Below are positions 44,796 through 53,807 of a stretch of 64,000 nt of DNA, one piece after another. Within the stretch, counting starts at the first letter, position 1. Each line of letters begins with the position of its first letter. The translations under genes were made by a program, and so were the position numbers. The stretch spans positions 744,001 through 808,000 of the forward strand of contig NZ_FOZL01000001.1 in NCBI RefSeq assembly GCF_900114625.1. The letters run 5' to 3'. Source of the DNA: Granulicella pectinivorans. GTDB lineage: Bacteria; Acidobacteriota; Terriglobia; Terriglobales; Acidobacteriaceae. Under the pieces are notes generated by a model. That model was given only the letters and a program-made list of their open reading frames with translations. It did not search any database and was not told the DNA's origin.

Positions 44796-46036
44796 GCTAT
44801 CGCATGTCCGGCCGTAGGCGCCCCGTCCGGCAGAACCACGCGATATGTCGCTCTGAGTCCACAAAGAATCTCGTACGGCAGGCAGTGAGCCAGTCGCGCA
44901 TGATCTTCGGCGGTCGCCCCGGGCCCCAGCAGCGTTACCGGGGTTCCGGGCCCACAGTCAATATGGGTGACGTCGACCGTGGTCAGGTTCATGGAGATGC
45001 GGCCCACAACGGGTGCCTTGTGCCCGCCGATCATGACCCACCCTCCAGGTTCATCGTTGGTGCTGGAAAGCGATCGGCGCAGACCATCGGCGTATCCCAC
45101 GGGCAGAAGAGCCAGTCGCATGGGACGGCGAGCCGTGTACGTAGCGCTATAGCCGATGCGAGCTCCAGCCGGTACGTCCTCGATGGCGGTAACGGTGGTC
45201 GTCCATGTGAGCACCGGATGGAGCTGGCTGTGGAGACGTGCTTCGTTCGGTGCGTCGGGTTCGAGGGGCAGCGAGTAGCCGTAGAGGCCAAGACCACAGC
45301 GCACGATCGGAGTCGCTCCGTCCTGTGCAGTCTGAAGCGCGAAATGCTGGATGATCTCGGCGGCCGCAGGGCTCGCGTTGTCGAGCGTGGAGGTGTTGCC
45401 GAGATGACGCCACGCGGGCATGAGATCGGCCCGGGCAGAGAGATCGCCAGAGGACATCGCGAAGCGTTGAAGCTGCTCCAGGGTTTGTTGGGCATCGGTG
45501 CATTCGGCGGAGGCGAGATGCGTGCAAACGCCGTCGATGTGGAGCTTTGGGTAGTGGAGAAGTGCTTCGCCAAAGGCCCTGAGAACCGGCCCCGGGGGCA
45601 CTCCCTGACGGGACATGCCGCTGTCGATCTCTACGTGAATCGGAAGGGTGTGCGGTGTGCCGGCAACGGCCCGGGCGAGAGGCGCGAGCTGCGATGCAGC
45701 GGAGACGATCGGCGTAAGGTTATGGGCGACGGCAAGTTCAGCAGCTTCGTTCGCTTCGTCAGGATCGCCCGGAGGCGCCGTCATGATGAGGATGCGCGGG
45801 CCTTCTGGGAATCCCGCAGCCTGGAGCGCTTTGCGGACCTCCGCTCCTTCGAGGGCGTCGGTCACCCCCAGCCAGGGAAGCCCGGCACGAGCAAAGAGGG
45901 GCGCGCAGAGTGCCGCTCCGTGGCCGTACGCATCGGCCTTGATGACCGCCAGGAGATCAGTTTCGCCAAGAATGCGGCGAGCGGCGGCGATATTCTGCCG
46001 GAGATGCGGCTCGGAGATGGTAATGGTGCTGGACAT
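44792..46036 (-). CDS. alr: Alanine racemase
   Basis: A 414-aa PLP enzyme that makes D-alanine for peptidoglycan. PLP lysine in LLAVIKADAYGHGA (K33), HVEIDSGMSRQGV, MPAWRHLGNTSTLDN and the catalytic tyrosine in ARIGYSATY. The second domain is GYADGLRRSLSS...VGRISMNLTTVDVTHID. Slightly longer than usual (about 360-380), mainly by loop insertions. The start ATG at 46034-46036 lies behind TACCATACAGACAGCG, with no Shine-Dalgarno. Confidence 0.93.
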   Translation of the reverse strand: MSSTITISEPHLRQNIAAARRILGETDLLAVIKADAYGHGAALCAPLFARAGLPWLGVTDALEGAEVRKALQAAGFPEGPRILIMTAPPGDPDEANEAAELAVAHNLTPIVSAASQLAPLARAVAGTPHTLPIHVEIDSGMSRQGVPPGPVLRAFGEALLHYPKLHIDGVCTHLASAECTDAQQTLEQLQRFAMSSGDLSARADLMPAWRHLGNTSTLDNASPAAAEIIQHFALQTAQDGATPIVRCGLGLYGYSLPLEPDAPNEARLHSQLHPVLTWTTTVTAIEDVPAGARIGYSATYTARRPMRLALLPVGYADGLRRSLSSTNDEPGGWVMIGGHKAPVVGRISMNLTTVDVTHIDCGPGTPVTLLGPGATAEDHARLAHCLPYEILCGLRATYRVVLPDGAPTAGHAIA

Positions 46037-46199
46037 CGCTGTCTGTATGGTACCGGCTCGCTGGCTGGCCGGGGCGGGGGGCCAAGTGAGAGACACCACC
46101 TGGACTCGCTCTGCGGTTTGGCGCACTGGATGGTGTTTCCAGTTTGAATTCCCGGGCAAATGGCCTGTACGGAACAGCGTTGCGGCGATGGGGCGCGTC

Positions 46200-46211
46200 T
46201 AAGATGGGTAT
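46200..46211 (+). promoter_or_regulatory. -10 box adjoining the 46212 gene
   Basis: TAAGAT at 46200-46205, then six bases to the ATG. No ribosome-binding site. Predicts a leaderless transcript. Confidence 0.5.
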
Positions 46212-48761
46212 ATGACCAAGCTGTCTGGGCTGCGTCTGATTGCTGCGCTTGTAAGTTTTGGAACTGTCTCCGCGCTGTCTCAGGGTGGACGGTTCGACCT
46301 GCCCGGGCCCAAGATCGACGTGCGAGTGACGCGCGGGGGGAAATCGCTGCCGATCGCCTCGGTCCCCAACCTGATGGCCGGCGACACGATCTGGCTGCAT
46401 CCGGCTCTCCCCCCCACGCAGTCCGTGCGGTACCTGATGGTGGTGACGTTTCTGCGTGGAACGACGAACCCGCCGCCCGACGACTGGTTCGTAAGGATCG
46501 AGACCTGGGACAAGAAGGTCCGGGAAGAGGGCGTCGAAGTCAAAGTTCCGGCGGAGGCACAACAGGCGATCCTGTTTCTTGCCCCTGTCACCGGAGGCGA
46601 CTTTACGACGCTGCGGTCGGCGGTAACCGGGCGCCCGGGAGTCTTCGTCAGGGCGTCGCAGGATCTGAATGAGGCCGGTTTCGAGCTGCAGAGGACTGAG
46701 AAGTACCTGGCTTCCATCCGGAAGGTTCCGCCTGCGGATACGAAGGCTCTTCTGGACCACTCCAACATGCTGGCGCGGACGCTGGCTTTGAAACCCAATC
46801 TCGAGTGCTTCAAGCAGCCCGTGGAGCAGCAGTATGGGTGCCTGACGCAGACTGGCTCGCAGATGCTGCTGGACGATGGTCATGGGCAGACGATCGTCGC
46901 GGCGCTGACGACCGGGTCGAGCTCCGACCTGATTGGGACGGCGGCGAACACGCGATTGATGGGATCGGGCGTGTACAGCGCCTATGTCGGTGCAATTGTG
47001 GATGTGGCGCGGATTCTGGGGGGGCTGCACACGGCCCAGTACCAGTACATTCCGGCGATCGCGTTTCCACAGGGCGAGAGCCTGAACCTGCGCCTGAATA
47101 CGCCTCCCTCATTTCATAACCCGAAGTCGGTCATCGTGATCGGCCTGCCCTCCATCCAGAAATCGGTGGCACCTCCGCTGCGTGCGTCGGACGGCAAACG
47201 TGTGACATGCCTTCTGCAGCCCGATGTGGCTGTACCGGTCGAAGGCGCTCCGCTGGTGTTTTCCACTGCATTCGCGCACGACCTTGTGCTGCACATGAGC
47301 GATGGCAAAGACCTTCCGGTGGAGGCCGACGCGTTTCAGGGCGGGCTGGTGCTGGCCAAGGCTCCCGAACGCAAGGTTCTGCCGGAGCCGACGGCACCGA
47401 AGCCCGCTCCGCCGGTCGCCGCAGAGCCAAAGAAGGCCGGTGTAGCCGTGGACGCACCGCTGACCGGGACGATTCGCGGCTTCTGGGGATTCGATCCGTT
47501 CGAAGGCCCAACGCTCCCCCTGCAGGACCGGCCCGGCACAGGCTGGAAGGTTTTGTCCGGTGAGCCACTCATCGCCGGCCGCGAGGACCACCTGGTCCTG
47601 AGCTCCAACGGAAGCGCCTGCCTGCGGTCGGTCGCGTTCGACGGACCGGATGGCCGCATGGTGACAGCAGGCTGGAAACCGATGGACCCCGAAGGCGCAA
47701 CGGCGGGTGAAGCGATCGACGTGACCCTCCCGCTGGGCAGGGTGCAGCCCGGCTCGGTCGAGCTGGCGATTGAACAATACGGAGCTCCGAAAGAAGTCGC
47801 CCTGGGACTGCGCACCTACTCCGAGCCAGCCGAACTCTCTGCCTTGACCCTGCACGCCGGTGACCGGATGGCGACCCTGACCGGAAAGCATCTGGAGCAG
47901 GTGCGCCAGCTCAAGATCAACGACCTCGAGTTTATGCCGGCAGCCGGCGCAGGCGGCAGTTCCGTCCCCCTCACCCTGCCCGAGGCCGCCGCTTCTCCCG
48001 GCTTCAAGGCAGGCGAACGCGTGACGGGCCGGGTGACGCTTTCGGATGGACGCGTACTCGACGTGCCAGTCACCGTGGCACCTCCAAGACCGCAGCTCAC
48101 GCTGAAGAGCCGCTCCGTGCCCAAGGACAAGGACGCGCCGATTACACTTCTGGGCAAGGACGACCTGCGTGCGGATCTTCCGGTGACACTGGTGCTGAAG
48201 TCCTCGCGCAACATCCCGCGCACCGAAGAGATTGAGGTTGCCACGGTCGATGGCTCGCTGAGCACGCGCCTGAACTTCGCATCGGGCGCCCTGGTCCTGC
48301 AGGACGCGCATACGCTCCGGGTCACCGTCGACGCCGTGAAGGCTCTGGGTGGCTCGGTCTTTGGTCCGGTCAGGCTGCGTGCCATCGAGACCGGGATGGA
48401 CCCCGGCGACTGGATCGCGCTGGGAACCCTGGTGCGCGTGCCGGCGGTGACATCCCTGGCCTGCCCGTCAGACGCCGCAAAACCCTGCGAGCTGGCCGGC
48501 GCAAGCCTCTATCTGATCGATGCCGTCGCCTCATCGGTCTCGCTCGATGAGGCGCTGGTGAGCCCAGTGGCCGTACCGGAAGACTTCTCCGACACCACAC
48601 TTCAGGTTCCGAGGCCAGGAGCCGGTCCGCTGTATCTGCGCCTCAGAGACGACCCAGACACCCTGGCAACGTTGAACCTGCCGGTCGCCATGGAGCAGCG
48701 CCCGATGCGGCCGGCTGCGAAAGCTCCGGTGGCGAAGCTGGGTGGCGGGTCGGTGGAGTAA
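46212..48761 (+). CDS. Large secreted protein of unknown function (849 aa)
   Basis: Signal peptide near the start (LRLIAALVSFGTVSALSQ), then several beta-rich modules. A Pro/Ala/Lys linker near residues 390-415 (PEPTAPKPAPPVAAEPKK) separates the first half from a second half with repeated Ig-like patterns (LSGEPLIAGREDHLVLSSNG, VDVTLPLGRVQPGSVELAI, LTLKSRSVPKDKDAPITLLG, PVTLVLKSSRNIPR). I recognise no catalytic motif. It could be a cell-surface or periplasmic adhesion or scaffold protein. It runs alone between alr and the M1 peptidase. Confidence 0.7.
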   Translation: MTKLSGLRLIAALVSFGTVSALSQGGRFDLPGPKIDVRVTRGGKSLPIASVPNLMAGDTIWLHPALPPTQSVRYLMVVTFLRGTTNPPPDDWFVRIETWDKKVREEGVEVKVPAEAQQAILFLAPVTGGDFTTLRSAVTGRPGVFVRASQDLNEAGFELQRTEKYLASIRKVPPADTKALLDHSNMLARTLALKPNLECFKQPVEQQYGCLTQTGSQMLLDDGHGQTIVAALTTGSSSDLIGTAANTRLMGSGVYSAYVGAIVDVARILGGLHTAQYQYIPAIAFPQGESLNLRLNTPPSFHNPKSVIVIGLPSIQKSVAPPLRASDGKRVTCLLQPDVAVPVEGAPLVFSTAFAHDLVLHMSDGKDLPVEADAFQGGLVLAKAPERKVLPEPTAPKPAPPVAAEPKKAGVAVDAPLTGTIRGFWGFDPFEGPTLPLQDRPGTGWKVLSGEPLIAGREDHLVLSSNGSACLRSVAFDGPDGRMVTAGWKPMDPEGATAGEAIDVTLPLGRVQPGSVELAIEQYGAPKEVALGLRTYSEPAELSALTLHAGDRMATLTGKHLEQVRQLKINDLEFMPAAGAGGSSVPLTLPEAAASPGFKAGERVTGRVTLSDGRVLDVPVTVAPPRPQLTLKSRSVPKDKDAPITLLGKDDLRADLPVTLVLKSSRNIPRTEEIEVATVDGSLSTRLNFASGALVLQDAHTLRVTVDAVKALGGSVFGPVRLRAIETGMDPGDWIALGTLVRVPAVTSLACPSDAAKPCELAGASLYLIDAVASSVSLDEALVSPVAVPEDFSDTTLQVPRPGAGPLYLRLRDDPDTLATLNLPVAMEQRPMRPAAKAPVAKLGGGSVE

Positions 48762-48845
48762 GTTGACATCGCTCGAAGCCAGAGCGTGAGATGCGCCTTC
48801 TCAACCCCGTGCATCCTCTCTCTCGGCATTGCCGGCCCGTGCCGC

Positions 48846-50756
48846 TCAATCGATCTTGATGTCGATGTAATAGGCCTGCTTGATCGCTTCGAAGTCAGCC
48901 TTCGTCAGGGGAGACGTCGTGTTCTGCCACCGGTTCGTAGGGGTCAGCATCCGGCTCCCTACCTGGATCGGCATCGCGAAGCCAAACTCATCCGTCTGCC
49001 ACCGGTATTGGATGTTGCCGTCGGCGAGCTTTACCTCCAGCAGGGGAATCTCGGTATGCCGGAGGTACTGGTTGAAGACCGGCGTCAGGTCGCGGCTGGT
49101 GCGATCGTTGAAGAACTTGACGACGTCCTCGGTCATGAGCGTCTTGTACTGATAGGTCTGATAAAAGTCGTGGATCAGCGCGAACCACTCCTTGTCATCA
49201 TGCAGAACGGAACGCAGCGTGTTGAGAAAGAGCGCTCCCTTGAAGTACATATCCTGCGGCGGCTCCGCGTTGCGATCGTGCGGCGGAATGATCGGCAGCT
49301 TGTTATGCACCTTCTTCTTCAGCGCGTTGACGTACGTGACCTCGTCCGCATGCCCCCACATGTATTCGACATACAGGCACTCCAGGTACGTCGTGAACCC
49401 TTCATGAATCCACATGTCCGAGCGGTCCGCCGCCGTAACCGCATTGCCAAACCACTCGTGCCCACTCTCGTGGATGATGATGAAGTCGAACCGCGGGCTG
49501 ATCCCGACACCCGTCCAGTCGCGGTTCAGATAGCCGTTCGCAAAGTGGTTGCCGTACGTGACCGCAGACTGGTGCTCCATGCCCGCGTAGGGGACCTCGA
49601 TCAGCTTGTACCCATCGCGGAGAAACGGATACTCCCCAAAGTAGTGCTCGTATGCGTCGATCATCGCAGGAGCCTGTGCGAACTGGAGCTTCGCCTTCTC
49701 CAGGTCTTCGGGCAGGACGTAGTAGTCCATCGTCAGCCCTTTATGCGTCGTGCCGAAGTGCGCGTACGCTCCGATATTGAGCGAGACATCGTAGTTATTG
49801 ATCGGGTAGGAGACGTGGTAGTTCCACTGCGTATACCCATCGTGAAGATCGACCTTCGAGACAAAGCGTCCGTTGCTCACGTCGGTCAGCGCGTTCGGCA
49901 CAGCCACCGAGATGTCCATCGACTCCGGCTCATCGCGCCACTGATCCTTATTCGGCCACCAGACGCTGGCCCCTTCTTCCTCGCAGGCCGTGTTGATCCA
50001 TGGACGGCCGGCGGTGTCGGTCTTAAAGGTCAGTCCACCAAATCGTCCACCTTCCACCGGCGCACCCGAGTAGAAGAAATCGATCGAATAGGTCTTCCCC
50101 TTGCGCAGCTTCTTGGGAAAGTCGATGTACACGGCGCGTTCCTCGCGGGTGTACTTCAACGGCGCGCCATCGAAAAGGATCTTCTCCACAGCCAATGTCT
50201 GGACGAGGTCGATCTGGATCCGGTCTCCATCCGCAAGCATCTTGAAGCGAATGGTGTTCTTGCCCGAGAGGAACTTCTTCTCAGGGTCGACCCGCACGTC
50301 GAGATGGTAGTAGAGAAGATCGTTGTTCGCTCGGAACGGCCCGTTCGGCCCGCGCAGAAGATCGTCGGCCGTAGGCGGCTTGAGGATCTCAGGCGGGGGG
50401 TTAGGGCGTCCGGTGTTGGCGCGCGAGGCGTCGGCCTGCGTGGCGGTCGGCTGGAGTTTGAGCTCGATCGCGCCAAGCGACGTGCCTCCGGACTGCGTCA
50501 CAACGATGTTCTCGACGCAGTTGCGGACGAAGACCTGGGCCTCCACACAGACGGTATAGATGCCGGGCTTCTGCGCTGCAAAGGAGAACGTGCCGTTCTG
50601 CGCGGTCGTGACCGTGATGGGGGCCGCGGGGTGATCGCTGGGAGCGAGAGTGACCTGCGCGCCGGGAATGACGGCGGTGGCGGTGTTCGTCACCGTACCG
50701 GTGATCGTGGCTGTCTGGAAGAGGCCTGCCAGGAGCAGGGCGGCGAGAAGCGACAT
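48846..50756 (-). CDS. M1 family metallopeptidase with N-terminal carboxypeptidase-regulatory-like domain
   Basis: A 636-aa aminopeptidase. Signal peptide (LLAALLLAGLFQTA), then a carboxypeptidase-regulatory-like (CarboxypepD_reg) domain (about 15-105; TITGTVTNTATAVIPGAQVTL). The M1 region has GMEHQ near residue 402, the zinc site HESGH at about 429-433 and the third ligand E452, spaced 18 residues on as in M1 enzymes. GMEHQ replaces the usual G[A/x]MEN, as in cold-active or distant M1 members. The start at ATG 50756 follows TACACT by seven bases, so it may be leaderless. Confidence 0.88.
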   Translation of the reverse strand: MSLLAALLLAGLFQTATITGTVTNTATAVIPGAQVTLAPSDHPAAPITVTTAQNGTFSFAAQKPGIYTVCVEAQVFVRNCVENIVVTQSGGTSLGAIELKLQPTATQADASRANTGRPNPPPEILKPPTADDLLRGPNGPFRANNDLLYYHLDVRVDPEKKFLSGKNTIRFKMLADGDRIQIDLVQTLAVEKILFDGAPLKYTREERAVYIDFPKKLRKGKTYSIDFFYSGAPVEGGRFGGLTFKTDTAGRPWINTACEEEGASVWWPNKDQWRDEPESMDISVAVPNALTDVSNGRFVSKVDLHDGYTQWNYHVSYPINNYDVSLNIGAYAHFGTTHKGLTMDYYVLPEDLEKAKLQFAQAPAMIDAYEHYFGEYPFLRDGYKLIEVPYAGMEHQSAVTYGNHFANGYLNRDWTGVGISPRFDFIIIHESGHEWFGNAVTAADRSDMWIHEGFTTYLECLYVEYMWGHADEVTYVNALKKKVHNKLPIIPPHDRNAEPPQDMYFKGALFLNTLRSVLHDDKEWFALIHDFYQTYQYKTLMTEDVVKFFNDRTSRDLTPVFNQYLRHTEIPLLEVKLADGNIQYRWQTDEFGFAMPIQVGSRMLTPTNRWQNTTSPLTKADFEAIKQAYYIDIKID

Positions 50757-50907
50757 GCGGATTAGTGTATCCGGCTTCTCCCCCGGGAGCGGCGATCGAC
50801 GATGATGAAGATGCGGTACCGACCTCCTTGCTGGGGAGAATTCGACCATCGATACCGCGAAGACCTACACTCAACAGGCAGGTTTATTTCGTTCACGATG
50901 AGGATCT

Positions 50908-51795
50908 ATGTCGCAGACGGTTGCAGAACTGAATGAGCACTTTGGAATGGCGGGCGTCCTGGCGTTTCGCGAAGAGCACGGTCTCATCTTTGCCGATATC
51001 ACCACGCCGGTAGCCAAGGCCAGCGTCTGCATGCAGGGCGCGCATGTGCTCGACTGGCAGCCCAACGGGCAGGAGAAGGTTCTCTTTCTCAGCCAGAAGT
51101 CCGACATGGCACCAGGTAAGCCCATTCGCGGAGGGATTCCCATCCTGTTTCCTTGGTTTGGACCGCGCCATGACGGCAAGGAAGGCCCGATGCACGGCTT
51201 CGCGCGCATTCAGCCGTGGACGCTCGGTTTTGCCGCCCTCGCCGGGGACGATTTGCACATGACCTTTACGCTCGGCGGAACCGACGTAAGCCGTGGACTC
51301 GGCTTCGACCACTTCCGTGTCGCTTACCAGGTGACCTTCGGCAAAGCACTCAAGCTTCAACTGACGGTCGCGAACGACGGAACCGAGCCGCTGGTCTTTG
51401 AGGAAGGACTCCACACCTACTTCCACGTGAAGGATGTGCGCGCGATGACGCTTGCGGGGCTCGACGGCACCCATTACAAGGACAAAGTCGACGACTTCAA
51501 GGTGAAGCCGCAGATCGCTGGACCGATGCATCTCACCGGCCCCACCGACCGCGTCTACATGAACACCACCGCCACCTGCATCGTCACCGATCCCGGCTTC
51601 AAGCGTGCCATCACAATCGAGAAGGCCGGATCGGAGACCACCGTCGTCTGGAATCCTTGGAAAGAGGTTCCCGACATCCAGACGGACGGCTGGCATGAGT
51701 TTGTCTGCTGCGAGACCGTGAACGCAGGGGATCAGACCGTCACGCTTGGCCCCGGCAAGGCACATGCGATGGAAGCTCATATCTCCGTCGCCTGA
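50908..51795 (+). CDS. D-hexose-6-phosphate mutarotase
   Basis: A 295-aa aldose-1-epimerase-like protein of the YeaD family. It shows QGAHVLDWQPNGQEKVLFLSQKS, the GGIPILFPWFGPR motif, GPMHGFARIQPW (active-site His) and the C-terminal VVWNPWKE...ADMETDG-like QTDGWHEFVCCE. It interconverts the anomers of glucose-6-phosphate. GAGGAT precedes the ATG by about five bases. It is followed by maf with a 59-base gap. Confidence 0.9.
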   Translation: MSQTVAELNEHFGMAGVLAFREEHGLIFADITTPVAKASVCMQGAHVLDWQPNGQEKVLFLSQKSDMAPGKPIRGGIPILFPWFGPRHDGKEGPMHGFARIQPWTLGFAALAGDDLHMTFTLGGTDVSRGLGFDHFRVAYQVTFGKALKLQLTVANDGTEPLVFEEGLHTYFHVKDVRAMTLAGLDGTHYKDKVDDFKVKPQIAGPMHLTGPTDRVYMNTTATCIVTDPGFKRAITIEKAGSETTVVWNPWKEVPDIQTDGWHEFVCCETVNAGDQTVTLGPGKAHAMEAHISVA

Positions 51796-51854
51796 GACCC
51801 CGCTGGACAGGCTCACTCCGCGCGGGGCGCTTTTACCAAGGATTCAGCATCAAA

Positions 51855-52472
51855 ATGAGAATGATCGTACTTGCATCAGGATCGCCGCGTCGCAAGGAGC
51901 TTCTCGCCCAGGCTGGGCTGGAGTTCGTCGTCGAAACCTCGGATGTCCCGGAAGACCTCCTCGCAGGAGAACTCCCCGCGGACTACGTCTCACGGCTCGC
52001 CGAAGAGAAGGCCCGCGCGGTCTTTGCCCGGAGAGGTGGAGGAGAGGATCTGATGGTCATCGGGGCCGACACCTGCGTGCTCTCAGGCAGCGAGATCCTG
52101 GGCAAACCTGCGAACCGCGCGGACGCCGAGCGCATGCTCGGGGCACTCTCCGGCCGAACCCACCAGGTACTGACCGGGGTCGCCGTAGTCTCTGAGGCAG
52201 GAGCGCAGGTCGCAGTCGAGATCACGCAGGTGACCTTCGACGTGATTCCGCCGAGCGAGATGGCCGCGTATCTCGACACGGATCATCCCATGGACAAGGC
52301 CGGAGCCTACGGGATCCAGGGGTATGCCGCCCGTTGGATCCCCCGGATCGAAGGTTGCTACTTCAATGTGATGGGCTTGCCCATAGCTCGAACGATCAGC
52401 CTGATTGGTCTCGCGAAAGACAAGCTGGCAAAGCCCCCACTCGACCCCGAGGCAACTGTAAACGTGGCGTAG
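51855..52472 (+). CDS. maf: Maf-type nucleotide pyrophosphatase
   Basis: A 205-aa protein with the Maf signature LASGSPRRKELLAQAG near the N-terminus, then GADTCVLSGSEILGKPANRADAERMLGALSGRTHQVLTGVAV and the HPMDKAGAYGIQGYAARWIPRIEGCYFNVMGLP motif. Maf proteins hydrolyse non-canonical NTPs or nucleotides such as dTTP/UTP and modified bases, protecting the nucleotide pool. Confidence 0.93.
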   Translation: MRMIVLASGSPRRKELLAQAGLEFVVETSDVPEDLLAGELPADYVSRLAEEKARAVFARRGGGEDLMVIGADTCVLSGSEILGKPANRADAERMLGALSGRTHQVLTGVAVVSEAGAQVAVEITQVTFDVIPPSEMAAYLDTDHPMDKAGAYGIQGYAARWIPRIEGCYFNVMGLPIARTISLIGLAKDKLAKPPLDPEATVNVA

Positions 52473-52501
52473 GCCGGAGAAGAGGATTCTTCGCCGCGTT
52501 G

Positions 52502-53641
52502 TTACGCCCTGCTCTTACCCGCGACCATAGCCGCCAGCAGCGCGGTCCGCGGCACCAGATGTTCCAGCACAACGTTCTCGTGCGAAGCATGCGCCCCTTC
52601 GCCCACAGCTCCCATGCCGTCGAGCGTCGGGACACCCAACGCCGAGGTGAAGTTGCCGTCGGAACCACCCCCGGTCGATGCCTCTTCGAGATCGATTCCC
52701 AAACTCGCAGCCTGTCTGCGAGCCTCCTCAAAGAGTGCGACCGTCGCGGGAGTGCGCTCCATGGGGGGCCTGTTGATCCCTCCTGTCATCGTCAAGGTGC
52801 AGTGAGGATCGGCTACCTTGAGCCCTGCAAACAGCGCCTCCACCGTGGCAGCATCGGACATCGTCGCGATCCGGACATCCACCTCGGCATACGCCTCGGC
52901 CGCCACCACGTTCGAGCGCGTTCCACCGGTGATCCTGCCCACATTGACCGTGCGCTTCAGCGCAGGCTCCGTAAAGTTCGAGACGGTCTCGATCAGCCGC
53001 GCCAATTCACGGATCGCCGAGTGACCCCGATCGAAGTCGACACCAGCATGGCTCGCGACGCCAGAGACGTGCAGATTGAACTGGCCGACACCCTTGCGAG
53101 CGGTCTTGTAGGCGAGAACCTGCGGCGGCTCAAGGACATACACCGCCTCGGACTCCAGCGCGAGACGCTCCGTAATGGGCCGCGACACCGGGCTGCCGAT
53201 CTCTTCGTCAGAGTTCAAAAGCATGGTGGCGGGCCGCTCCAGCCCAAGCTGCTGCAGAGCTTTCAGCGCGGTCAGCGCCATCACGACGCCCACCTTCATA
53301 TCCAGCGTGCCCGGTCCGTAAAGACGCCCACCCCGCTCTTCGAGGGGCATTGCTGCCAGCGTTCCAAGCGGCCACACCGTATCGAGATGGCCCAGAAGCA
53401 GGATCGGCTTGCGCGTATCGCCATCCCGGAAAAAGTCGAGCTGAAGAACGTCGCCATACCCGGTCTGAGGGTACCGGATGACCGTCGGATGGAGTGGCGC
53501 AGCAAGGCCAATCAAGGCATCGGCGGCAGCATTGATGCCGGCTGGATCGTCCGAGGGAGACTCCACTCGAACCAGCGTTTCTACGCCTTTCAGGAGCCAC
53601 GGAAGCAGGTTTTCTACGGTTTCAAGGAGCGCGGAGGCCAT
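52502..53641 (-). CDS. M20 family metallopeptidase (CPDG2/ArgE-like)
   Basis: A 379-aa dinuclear zinc amidohydrolase. LLLGHLDTVWPLG supplies the first metal ligands, GPGTLDMKVG the bridging Asp region, LLNSDEEIGS the catalytic Glu and later GGGSDGNF/HASHENV further ligands. The layout is closest to carboxypeptidase G2 / ArgE-type enzymes acting on N-acyl amino acids. Substrate unknown. It is divergent from lpxC across about 165 bases. Confidence 0.85.
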   Translation of the reverse strand: MASALLETVENLLPWLLKGVETLVRVESPSDDPAGINAAADALIGLAAPLHPTVIRYPQTGYGDVLQLDFFRDGDTRKPILLLGHLDTVWPLGTLAAMPLEERGGRLYGPGTLDMKVGVVMALTALKALQQLGLERPATMLLNSDEEIGSPVSRPITERLALESEAVYVLEPPQVLAYKTARKGVGQFNLHVSGVASHAGVDFDRGHSAIRELARLIETVSNFTEPALKRTVNVGRITGGTRSNVVAAEAYAEVDVRIATMSDAATVEALFAGLKVADPHCTLTMTGGINRPPMERTPATVALFEEARRQAASLGIDLEEASTGGGSDGNFTSALGVPTLDGMGAVGEGAHASHENVVLEHLVPRTALLAAMVAGKSRA

Positions 53642-53721
53642 GGTGGATGGTACCGTATTCGGCGTTATCGCTGCATTTCACTGATTCTGGATGAGTTACA
53701 GGAGCGTTAACCAAAATAAGG

Positions 53722-53745
53722 AAGTGTGGTCAATTTGCCACACTT
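53722..53745. promoter_or_regulatory. Inverted repeat in the M20 peptidase-lpxC divergent gap
   Basis: Perfect AAGTGTGG / CCACACTT with an 8-base AT-rich spacer, in the 166-base region between two divergent start codons. The symmetry and position fit an operator controlling one or both genes; no sequence relationship to a known regulator is claimed. Confidence 0.5.
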
Positions 53746-53807
53746 GCTGGAGGAAAAGTCGTACTAATCTTGATCACGCATTTACGTTTGGCACCGGACG
53801 GTAGGGA

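Noticed and set aside
44765..46147. 460-aa plus-strand frame opposite alr
   Set aside because: Arg-rich composition without domains; the opposite strand encodes a complete alanine racemase.
48786..50765. 659-aa plus-strand frame opposite the M1 peptidase
   Set aside because: Pure antisense shadow: no ribosome site, Arg/Leu/Asp-rich, while the minus frame has a signal peptide and the full HESGH...E zinc site.
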